The translations under genes were made by a program, and so were the position numbers. Below are positions 1-6,367 of a DNA stretch of 10,645 nucleotides, piece after piece (position 1 is the first letter of the stretch; every line of letters starts with the position of its first letter). The notes beneath the pieces are model-generated. The model did not search any database. It had not been told where the DNA came from and saw only the letters and a program-made list of their open reading frames with translations. Source of the stretch: an uncultured Anaerolineaceae bacterium. GTDB taxonomy: Bacteria; Chloroflexota; Anaerolineae; Anaerolineales; Anaerolineaceae. The stretch is from contig CALCQT010000484.1 of assembly GCA_937894825.1 (NCBI GenBank), positions 1 through 10,645 of the forward strand, given 5' to 3'.

Positions 1-1960
1 GGCGTGTATTCAGCGCGTTTTTCTCATAATCCGTGCGCCAGGTATTGAAAACCAGCCCATAATTCTCAGAACCGCTGTAAAACAACAGCCCGGCCGCAGT
101 CACCAGCACCAGAAGAATCGAAAGGTTTCTCCGCTGCAGCGCCCGTTCCAGCGTTTCCAGCAAATAGCCCAGCCCCAATGCCGCCACAATCAAAATCGGG
201 ATCATGGCAGCCCCGGTCCGGTTCAGGGACGGATTTTCAGCCGGGAATGCGATCGACAACACCGAAGGCAGCATCAGTGCAGGAATACTGAACAGCAGAC
301 ACAAGTCCTGCCAGCTTCGGTGTTGGACAAAGCGGAAAATGACCAGAACCAGCCCGCCGAAAAAAAGCGCCGCGCTGAGATGGTCCAGCGCCGGGCGGAA
401 GATGACGGAATGAACCCAGATGCCGCCATTATCCCAGAAGGGCATGATGACCGCTTCCCACAGATTCGAAAAGAAAATCTGTACGGCCGGGGCGGAAAGC
501 GCGGTTTCGGCTTCTCCAAGCCGGGTCAATGAGCGATAAAAAACGGCTTCCGGCATATCCAGGGTAACTCGCACCAATGGCAGACTGAGCAATAAAGTGA
601 AATAGACCAGTCCGAACAGTCCACGCCAGCTGTTTTTGCGGGCGGCCCGCGGTTGGAAAAGCCAGTAAATCAGAAAAATCACCGCGAACACCAGCGGGAC
701 AATCCGCATGGCGCTGTAACCCTGCAAGCCCAACCCAAGGAAGAATCCGCTCCAAATCAGACAGGTCCGGCTGTGTTTGGCCAGCCCACGAAACAGGAAA
801 AACAGCGCCGGCGCGGTGAACATGGGATAAAACGCGAAACGCAGCGCGACGCGCCCGATCACATTCGGCCAGTATGCCATCCCGCACAGCAGCATGGCGA
901 ACAATCCCGTCCAGCGGTTGCCAAGCTGTTTTCCCAGCAGGTAGACGAAAGGCAGCGCGAAAAGCCCGGCCAGCGCGGTGCCAACCTTCAGGCTCAGGAA
1001 GCTGATGCCGGTGCCGAACAGTTTGATCATCAGCGCCGTCCAATAAAATTGGAAGGCCTCGCGCCCCGTGTTGCGGACGAAAAAGATCGAAGTTTTCCCA
1101 TTTAGCACGTCCATTACATCGTACAGCTTCTCGGCATGATCGCTGAACATGTCGCCGGGCACAGCTTCCAGCTGATGGAAGCGAAAGAAAACGCAGACCG
1201 CAAAGGCCGCCAGCCAAAGCAGATTCCAGGGGGAAAGCCGGATATTCAGCATGGTCAGCGTCCGCAGGTTCGTCGAAAGTTTTTGCGAGAATGCTCGGAA
1301 AGAGAAATCCGGCTGAAAGGCGATCATTCCACAAAGAATGGCCGCAATCCAGAACAACATATTAAAGAAAGTGAAGCGATTACCGCCAAACAGGAGAAAA
1401 GCCGTCAACATACAGCCAAACGAAGCCGTCAGCCATTCGACACGGATCCGCGTCTCAAAACGGTTCGCGGATGAATCAACCGCTGCGACATTTTCAACGA
1501 CATCGGTGGGATTTTTCTGCCTGAAAACAAAACCCAGAGTTAAAACCAGCGCGGAAAGCGCATACAGCGCCACACCCAATAATGGTTCACGGCGGTTGCC
1601 GATGATGCGTGGTTCCAGGAACGCCTGTGCCGCCACGGCCAGTACGAACGCAGCCAGCACAGCGCCGGATGGCAGTTGCGGAATCGATAAACGTTCCGAC
1701 TGAATTCCATCCCGCAGCCGCGCCAACAGTACCTGGAATGTGGAAGGTTCAGGCTCCTGCCCGATTTGATCCGCGGCGCCCTCATCGGACGACTGCGCAA
1801 TGTCATCCGGCAGCAGCTCTTTGCCCCAATTTTTTGGATTGATTTTGAAACGGAAATAATCCAAAACCGTGATTTCTTCAGGCTCCATCAGGCGGACATC
1901 TTCCGGTTGTTCGTTCGGTTCGCCGGAACCGGTATTGTCGGGAATCTGTGTTTCGTCCAT
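1..1960 (-). CDS. GT-C fold membrane glycosyltransferase, GT39/PMT-like (3' end outside window)
   Basis: One uninterrupted reading frame runs from ATG at 1960 to the window edge: 653 codons with no stop, so the C-terminus is missing. The start is supported by GGAGG at 1969-1973, 8 nt upstream. Residues 1-95 are hydrophilic and acidic, without a signal peptide. Hydrophobic segments follow at about 98-115, 127-147, 178-215 and 243-260, then at least six more. After the segment at 243-260 comes a presumed outward-facing loop with SDHAEK (273-278) and GREAFQFYW (299-307). This matches the place where GT-C enzymes carry their acidic catalytic motif and a GREP-like motif. A later NRTGAAMIPILI stretch (580-591) resembles the corresponding part of bacterial GT39 proteins. 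Such enzymes usually transfer a sugar from a polyprenyl-phosphate donor to an acceptor outside the membrane. The four N-terminal hydrophobic segments before the core are more than usual. A 374-bp repeat-filled gap separates it from the operon upstream, so it probably has its own promoter, which I could not place. Donor and acceptor are unknown. Confidence 0.8.
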   Translation of the reverse strand, partial: MDETQIPDNTGSGEPNEQPEDVRLMEPEEITVLDYFRFKINPKNWGKELLPDDIAQSSDEGAADQIGQEPEPSTFQVLLARLRDGIQSERLSIPQLPSGAVLAAFVLAVAAQAFLEPRIIGNRREPLLGVALYALSALVLTLGFVFRQKNPTDVVENVAAVDSSANRFETRIRVEWLTASFGCMLTAFLLFGGNRFTFFNMLFWIAAILCGMIAFQPDFSFRAFSQKLSTNLRTLTMLNIRLSPWNLLWLAAFAVCVFFRFHQLEAVPGDMFSDHAEKLYDVMDVLNGKTSIFFVRNTGREAFQFYWTALMIKLFGTGISFLSLKVGTALAGLFALPFVYLLGKQLGNRWTGLFAMLLCGMAYWPNVIGRVALRFAFYPMFTAPALFFLFRGLAKHSRTCLIWSGFFLGLGLQGYSAMRIVPLVFAVIFLIYWLFQPRAARKNSWRGLFGLVYFTLLLSLPLVRVTLDMPEAVFYRSLTRLGEAETALSAPAVQIFFSNLWEAVIMPFWDNGGIWVHSVIFRPALDHLSAALFFGGLVLVIFRFVQHRSWQDLCLLFSIPALMLPSVLSIAFPAENPSLNRTGAAMIPILIVAALGLGYLLETLERALQRRNLSILLVLVTAAGLLFYSGSENYGLVFNTWRTDYEKNALNTR

Positions 1961-1968
1961 GTTTCATA

Positions 1969-1973
1969 CCTCC
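1969..1973 (-). promoter_or_regulatory. Ribosome binding site of the GT39-like gene
   Basis: GGAGG on the minus strand lies 8 nt before the ATG at 1960. A second ATG at 1967 sits only 1 nt after the GGAGG and is out of frame with the long membrane-protein frame. The spacing therefore decides in favour of 1960. Confidence 0.75.
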
Positions 1974-2023
1974 GTTTCGCTGATGTGCGATTCAAGTGAC
2001 AAAGCAAATCTTCTGTGAAGGGA

Positions 2024-2068
2024 TTGTCCAATACATTGGCGTGCTCCGCACGATAATGTATTGAACAA
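2024..2068. repeat. 45-bp near-perfect inverted repeat (cruciform-like)
   Basis: Two 21-nt arms (2024-2044 and 2048-2068) match at 18 of 21 positions around a 3-nt loop (TCC). The core parts are AATACATT/AATGTATT and CGTGC/GCACG. It lies between the GT39-like gene and the MITE-like element. Neither end has a T-tract, so a simple intrinsic terminator is unlikely. It looks like a dispersed palindromic (REP-type) unit or a long RNA hairpin in the 5' leader of the GT39-like gene. Its copy number cannot be judged from one window. Confidence 0.7.
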
Positions 2069-2074
2069 TGATCC

Positions 2075-2280
2075 TGTCATCTCGACTCCCGAAAGGGGCG
2101 TCATCGACGTCCCGTCGGGGTGGAGAGACCCTCAAAATTTATCAGGGGTCTGATATTCTCCGGAGAATAGTTTTTCGAACAAAATGCAGAAATTTTCATA
2201 TACATGAGCTCTGGAAATTATCAGACTCCTGATGAAGTTTGATGATCTCTCGACTCCGCTTCGCTCCACTCGAGATGACA
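2075..2280. mobile_element. MITE-like non-coding element with terminal inverted repeats
   Basis: An 11-bp perfect terminal inverted repeat, TGTCATCTCGA at 2075-2085 and its complement at 2270-2280, bounds 206 bp. The arms stay related further in. Reading inward from each end, both show a GAGAGA(C/T)C block, then a CTCAAA or ATCAAA block, then ATCAGG(G/A)GTCTGAT (2141-2154 and the complement of 2220-2233, 13 of 14 identical). Each of those is itself a short hairpin. No credible protein is encoded. The small frames here translate to repetitive Arg/Ser/Val/Glu-rich peptides typical of such repeats. No target-site duplication is visible. It could be a MITE or a pair of REP-like units in inverted order (BIME-type). 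Confidence 0.6.
2154..2169. repeat. 16-bp perfect palindrome inside the MITE-like element
   Basis: TATTCTCCGGAGAATA is identical to its own reverse complement, with no spacer. It lies just inside the left subterminal repeat. It may be part of the element's secondary structure or a protein-binding site. No matching copy is seen on the right side of the element. Confidence 0.6.
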
Positions 2281-2286
2281 TTAATT

Positions 2287-2327
2287 GGAGATTTATATTT
2301 TCCGCTTCGCGGAAAATATAAATCTCC
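2287..2327. terminator. Perfect 19-bp hairpin downstream of the methyltransferase gene
   Basis: The arms GGAGATTTATATTTTCCGC and its exact complement flank a 3-nt loop (TTC). On the minus strand the hairpin begins 7 nt after the methyltransferase stop codon, which is where a transcript end or a 3'-stabilising stem would sit. No T-run follows on either side, so it is not a textbook intrinsic terminator. It may instead be another palindromic repeat, since it adjoins the MITE-like element. Confidence 0.5.
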
Positions 2328-2334
2328 TCACACT

Positions 2335-3168
2335 TCATGGACGACCCTCTTTTTTGCGCGCAATGTAAAAGGTATAAGACCCGGCCTCCTGCTCTGCCGG
2401 CTCCTCATAATAGCGGCGGCACAGCCGTTCCACCGGCCATAAATTCCAGCGATAAGGAAACAAAATCCATTTCCCCGTCAGAAAATGGCAAATCCAGGCA
2501 GGCAACCCAAAATAATGTCCCCATTCAAGCGTATGAAAGGCCGCCGGTGAAAAATAATGCCACCAGTGCACGATTTCAAAACCGTTTTGCTCCAGGCGCG
2601 CCCGCCAGGTCTCCGGATCGTCACAGTGATGATGTCGGGAGATGCGGTTGAAAAAAGCGCGGTACCCATTCGCGGCAAAACGCAGGCCGATGCGGTCAAA
2701 AAAGTTGGAAACAGATAAATTCCCCAGAAACTGGTGATTCGGCACACAGAAGATGAAGCTGCCGCCCGGTTTGATTACCCGCCCGGCTTCGGCCATCACC
2801 GCGTCCACATCCGGAATATGCTCCAGCACAGAATTGCTGATCACCGTCTGAAAAGATTGGTCCGGGTACGGAATATCCGCCCCTTCACAGTGGATCGTCA
2901 GACGATAAGCGTCGGTTTTCGCGGCTTCCCGCAGCGGTCCCTCCCAGGGATCGATCCCAACGTCAATTTGAAAATCAAAAGTCCGGCTGGCGAAATGACC
3001 GTCACCGCAGCCGATGTCCAGTACCGGCGCTTCAACAGTCAGATCCTGATAAAACTTCGCTTCGACCGCCCGCAGCAGCGCACGGAAATAAGGCAGTTCC
3101 CGGATCTGAATCCAGAGAAAATCTTTTTCGTTCCCGCCTGTCCGGGGTTTTGTTTTATTGATTTCCAT
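2335..3168 (-). CDS. Class I SAM-dependent methyltransferase
   Basis: The protein is 277 aa, of ordinary length for a small-molecule or glycan methyltransferase. It has the Rossmann-type SAM site: motif I LDIGCGDGHF (50-59), an acidic residue after strand 2 in GIDPWEG (71-77), a SNSVLEHIPD segment (111-120) and VIKPGGSFIF (131-140). The C-terminal 100 residues are rich in Trp, Tyr, Phe and His, including HHHCD (179-183), and probably form the substrate lid. The start ATG at 3168 lies inside the end of the GT4 gene (14-nt overlap) with only a weak purine-rich leader, so translation probably depends on the upstream gene. Last in the operon, it likely methylates the sugar or lipid made by its neighbours. 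That role is inferred; the substrate cannot be read from the sequence. Confidence 0.85.
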   Translation of the reverse strand: MEINKTKPRTGGNEKDFLWIQIRELPYFRALLRAVEAKFYQDLTVEAPVLDIGCGDGHFASRTFDFQIDVGIDPWEGPLREAAKTDAYRLTIHCEGADIPYPDQSFQTVISNSVLEHIPDVDAVMAEAGRVIKPGGSFIFCVPNHQFLGNLSVSNFFDRIGLRFAANGYRAFFNRISRHHHCDDPETWRARLEQNGFEIVHWWHYFSPAAFHTLEWGHYFGLPAWICHFLTGKWILFPYRWNLWPVERLCRRYYEEPAEQEAGSYTFYIARKKEGRP

Positions 3169-4315
3169 ACGTTTTTTTCAATTCTTCATAAGCAGCGGCA
3201 ACTACATCCGGGCGGTAAAATTCCCGAATTCCTGCCGTTTGCTGTTCCGAATACCTTTCATTTTGCGCTACCGTAGCAATGATCGCCTCCGCCAGCGCTT
3301 CGCTGTCGCCAATCGGGAAGATGCGGCCCATCGCATGGCGCTGAGCCGGGATCCGAATCCCGGGCAAATTGGCCGCCACCGAAGGTTTCCCGTTCATCAT
3401 GGCTTCGATTTGGACCAGGCCAAAGGCGTCCGTCCGGTTCAGGCTGGGCATCGTCAGCAGGTCGATCGTGCGATAAAATTTCGTCATTTCCACCGGTGAA
3501 AGACTGCCGAGGAACTTCCAGTGTCCTGACTCAATAAACTGCTGCAGCCGGGGTTTCAGACGGTCGTAATACGCCCGTTCGCCCAGCACATTCTCATAAG
3601 GGCCGGCAAAATAAACACAGGCGGATGGATACCGTTCCAGAATTTTTGGCAGCGCGTCCAAAAGCACTTCCACGCCTTTGTCCGCCGCAAACCGGCAGGC
3701 CATCCCAATAATCGGCGAATTGTTGCCTGCCTGTACTGCCTCCCGAAACGCATCCACCTCCGCCTCGCTGACTTCCGGCAATTCAACCGGCGGCTGGATA
3801 ATGCTCACTTTCCCGGAGAATTTGGGCAGAAATAACGAATGCTCGGCATAATCTTCGGTATAGGCTACGATCCGACCGCAAAAACGGCCCGCCAGATCAT
3901 TCATCCACAGGACAAAGCGATTCGCGATCCGGTTGACCAATCCGGGCGGCATCATCAGGTCACAATGATAGGTCAGGACCGTGAATTTGCCTTTGCGTTT
4001 CCCCAGCCAGGCCACCCAGGCCGCGTCAAACTGCGGCAGATGCGGATTCACCACATCGGCCCATTCCACCAGCCTGACTGCTTTCGCCCAAAAAGCCGGC
4101 ATTACCGCGCCCTTACTAATGCGCAACAAAATCGGCGCCCGCACCACACGCACTCCGTCCAGAATCTCTTCCTCAGGCAACTCCGGGCTGTGGCGCGAGG
4201 TCAGCACGACCACCTCGTGACCGCCTTTGGCCCAGGCGCGCGCAATCCGTTCGGCATAAATTGTCAGACCGCTGATATACGGACTGTAGTAGGTCAGCGC
4301 GATCAAAATCTTCAT
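3155..4315 (-). CDS. GT4-family (GT-B fold) glycosyltransferase
   Basis: The protein is 386 aa, the usual length for GT4 enzymes. The N-terminal domain starts MKILIALTYYSPYISGLTIY, with the glycine-containing loop that contacts the acceptor or phosphate (SGLTIYAERIA, 15-25). The C-terminal domain has the donor-binding pattern RFAADKG (208-214), AGPYENV (237-243) and DAFGLVQIE (296-304). The last is the E-x7-E motif with the first Glu replaced by Asp. I chose ATG at 4315 because it starts the conserved first strand and forms an ATGA overlap with the epimerase stop. A longer frame from 4456 would add 47 residues that merely shadow the epimerase gene. No signal peptide or membrane span is seen, so it probably acts at the cytoplasmic face, adding a sugar to a lipid-linked or glycolipid acceptor. 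Sugar and acceptor are unknown. Confidence 0.88.
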   Translation of the reverse strand: MKILIALTYYSPYISGLTIYAERIARAWAKGGHEVVVLTSRHSPELPEEEILDGVRVVRAPILLRISKGAVMPAFWAKAVRLVEWADVVNPHLPQFDAAWVAWLGKRKGKFTVLTYHCDLMMPPGLVNRIANRFVLWMNDLAGRFCGRIVAYTEDYAEHSLFLPKFSGKVSIIQPPVELPEVSEAEVDAFREAVQAGNNSPIIGMACRFAADKGVEVLLDALPKILERYPSACVYFAGPYENVLGERAYYDRLKPRLQQFIESGHWKFLGSLSPVEMTKFYRTIDLLTMPSLNRTDAFGLVQIEAMMNGKPSVAANLPGIRIPAQRHAMGRIFPIGDSEALAEAIIATVAQNERYSEQQTAGIREFYRPDVVAAAYEELKKTYGNQ

Positions 4316-5340
4316 GCAAACAGGCCCCGATTGGCTTCCGCCCAACGATAGAGCCGTTCGATCCCTTGCTGCACCGAGACCTGCGGCGTCCAGTTCAACT
4401 CCCGTTGAGCCTTGCGAATATCTGAAACATAAATCACCTGGTCGCCCGGACGCCAATCGCCATACCCGACCGGAATTTCCCGTCCGGATAAAGTTTCCAG
4501 AATGGGGCCAAATTCTTTCCAGATCGAAATCACGTTGCTGACGCCACCGCCGATATTGTAAATTTTACCCGCGGAAACTTCCGGCTGATCAATCGCGGCA
4601 TGATAGGCCCGCACCAGGTCGTCAATATACAACAGATCACGCACCTGTTTCCCGTTGCCGTAAATCGTGATCGGTTTCCCGGTCAGCACGGCAATAATAA
4701 ACCAGGAGACCCAGCCCTGATCTTCCACCCCAAACTGACGCGGACCGTAAATTGCGCTTTGACGGAGAACCACCGTGGGCAGCTGATAGATCCGGCTGTA
4801 ATCACGTGTATACTGGTCCCCGGTTCCCTTTGAACAACCGTAAGGTGAATGGAAATCCAGCGGCTGGCTTTCCGAAATGCCCTGCGGAAAATCGGCATAG
4901 GCGTAATCGAGCTCCCTCTCCAGCACCCGCACAGCTTCCATTCCGCCATAGACCTTGTTCGTCGAGGTATAGAGCACAAACGGATTCCGGCCGCTTTTTA
5001 GGGCCGCTTCCAGCACATTGAAAGTCCCGGTCGCGTTAATATCGAAATCCTCCCGCGGATTCACCACGGAGGTCGTCACAGCCACCTGCCCCGCAAAGTG
5101 GCAGATCACGTCCGCATCCTTCGCGGCTTTTTCCAGCGCATCCGCGTCCCGGATATCCGCCGTGATCAGCTGAAATGCGTCTGATCCGTATTTCTCCCGC
5201 AGCCAGGCCAGATTGGCCCGCGAACCGGCTCGGGAAAGATTATCAAAAATCGCTACCGTACGGTTTTTCTCCAGCAAATCAGCCGTAAAATTGGTCCCGA
5301 TAAATCCGGCGCCACCCGTCACAAGGTATTTTTTGCTCAT
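4312..5340 (-). CDS. Extended SDR sugar-nucleotide epimerase, CDP-paratose 2-epimerase-like
   Basis: The protein is 342 aa and full length. The NAD-binding site is GGAGFIG (9-15), with Asp33 after the second strand (FDNLSRAGSRANLAWL). The catalytic set is STNKVYG (126-132) and the Tyr167-x3-Lys171 pair in SPYGCSK. The segments HFAGQVAVTTSV (81-92), IYGPRQFGVEDQGW (197-210) and YGNGKQVRDLLYIDDLV (227-243) closely match what I recall of CDP-paratose/CDP-tyvelose 2-epimerases rather than UDP-glucose 4-epimerases. The expected reaction inverts C2 of a nucleotide-linked sugar, using NAD+. AGGA 6 nt before the ATG supports the start, and the ATG overlaps the flippase-like gene's stop as ATGA. No CDP-sugar biosynthesis genes are in the window, so the natural substrate may differ from paratose. 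Confidence 0.85.
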   Translation of the reverse strand: MSKKYLVTGGAGFIGTNFTADLLEKNRTVAIFDNLSRAGSRANLAWLREKYGSDAFQLITADIRDADALEKAAKDADVICHFAGQVAVTTSVVNPREDFDINATGTFNVLEAALKSGRNPFVLYTSTNKVYGGMEAVRVLERELDYAYADFPQGISESQPLDFHSPYGCSKGTGDQYTRDYSRIYQLPTVVLRQSAIYGPRQFGVEDQGWVSWFIIAVLTGKPITIYGNGKQVRDLLYIDDLVRAYHAAIDQPEVSAGKIYNIGGGVSNVISIWKEFGPILETLSGREIPVGYGDWRPGDQVIYVSDIRKAQRELNWTPQVSVQQGIERLYRWAEANRGLFA

Positions 5341-6362
5341 TCTGTGTCCTTTTCCTCTGAAAGCTCCGCGTTTTGTAATCCCGAAAAAACTTCCGAAAAC
5401 TTTTGTCCCTGCACCAGAAAACCGATGATTCCCCAGAATACCGGCGTGATAATCCCCATCGAATGATTCAAAATCCCAAAAGCCAGCGCCTCAGATTGAC
5501 CGACTCCCAAAAAGCTCAGCGCCACCACAAAAGCGCCCTCGATCACACCCAACCCGGCCGGCGCCGAAGGAATCGCTCCGCCCAGCGCGGTAATACTCTG
5601 CGTGAAAAAACTGGCCCAAAGCGGAAGTTGTGGGAAAAAGACCCGCATGCTGACGATCATCGTCAGCCACCAGCACAGCCATGCCAGCAGAATCCAGAAC
5701 ATCCAAACCAGAAATTTCCTCGGCTGATTCAGGATCTGCATCCCGGATAAAATCGACGCTACCTTAGGCAGAATAAATTTTCCGGCTTTGGAATCCGGCC
5801 GGATCACTTTTCCCAGCAGCGCCAGGAATTTTTCCTGATTGCGTACGACCAAAAAAATCGCCGCCAACCCAGCCAGGACCAACACGAACAGAATGGTATA
5901 GGTCCCGCCGGAAAATCCCGCCCCGGACACAAGCGGAACTGTCAGCACCAGCATGATCAGCGTGATGACCACATCGACCAGCCGTTCCAGAATCACCGTC
6001 GAGAAAACATAAAACGGGCTGCGTTGGATCAGTCCGCCCATGATCACCGCCCGTCCCACTTCGCCAAGACGCAGCGGCAGCAAATTGAGCAGATAACCTT
6101 CCGTCACCGTCCAGTAGCTCTGCATCACGGTCGGGCGGCCATCCAGAATCACGCGCCAGGCCAGGCCGCGGAAAATGAAGGCCACCGTCTGCAGCAGAAA
6201 AATCGCCGCCAGTAATTTCAGCGACACATTGCGAAACGATCCGATCACTTCCTTAAAGTCGACGAACCGCAACAGGATAACGACAATAAGAACACTGACC
6301 AGAATACCCGGCAGACTCTTTTTCAGCGAATTGCCCTGGGACTTTTTTTTCGCGGTTTCCAT
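5337..6362 (-). CDS. Flippase-like integral membrane protein (LPG_synthase_TM / UPF0104 family)
   Basis: The protein is 341 aa. A short basic N-terminus (METAKKKSQ) precedes a first membrane span at about 17-34. Further spans lie near 47-66, 120-146, 153-173, 216-240, 250-285 and 293-317. Family signatures are LLNLLPLRLGEVGRA (91-105), VILERLVD (123-130) and GGAIPSAPAGLGVIEG (261-276). These are the conserved motifs of the membrane domain shared by MprF/lysyl-PG synthase flippase halves and many small lone proteins near glycosyltransferases. No C-terminal aminoacyl-transferase domain is present, so lysyl-PG synthesis is not expected. A role in lipid or lipid-linked glycan movement is inferred. 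The start is 5 nt after the lepA stop. GGAGG at 6376-6380 lies inside the last lepA codons, 13 nt before the ATG, which is a long spacing and suggests translational coupling to lepA. Confidence 0.85.
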   Translation of the reverse strand: METAKKKSQGNSLKKSLPGILVSVLIVVILLRFVDFKEVIGSFRNVSLKLLAAIFLLQTVAFIFRGLAWRVILDGRPTVMQSYWTVTEGYLLNLLPLRLGEVGRAVIMGGLIQRSPFYVFSTVILERLVDVVITLIMLVLTVPLVSGAGFSGGTYTILFVLVLAGLAAIFLVVRNQEKFLALLGKVIRPDSKAGKFILPKVASILSGMQILNQPRKFLVWMFWILLAWLCWWLTMIVSMRVFFPQLPLWASFFTQSITALGGAIPSAPAGLGVIEGAFVVALSFLGVGQSEALAFGILNHSMGIITPVFWGIIGFLVQGQKFSEVFSGLQNAELSEEKDTE

Positions 6363-6367
6363 CTGGA

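Noticed and set aside
429..1334. 301-codon open frame on the minus strand
   Set aside because: It is out of frame with the continuous 653-codon membrane-protein frame (1960 to 1), is rich in Arg, Ala, His and Pro without membrane spans, and has no supported start.
2241..2327. CRISPR-like repetition of short palindromes
   Set aside because: There are no regularly spaced direct repeats with unique spacers. The units are inverted and differ from one another.
2132..2338. 68-codon minus-strand frame with an SRVERSGVERS-type repeat
   Set aside because: It is made entirely of the palindromic repeat sequence, a common source of spurious predictions.
4316..4456. 47-residue N-terminal extension of the GT4 gene
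   Set aside because: It lies inside the epimerase coding region in another frame. The conserved N-terminal strand begins at the ATG at 4315, which overlaps the epimerase stop.
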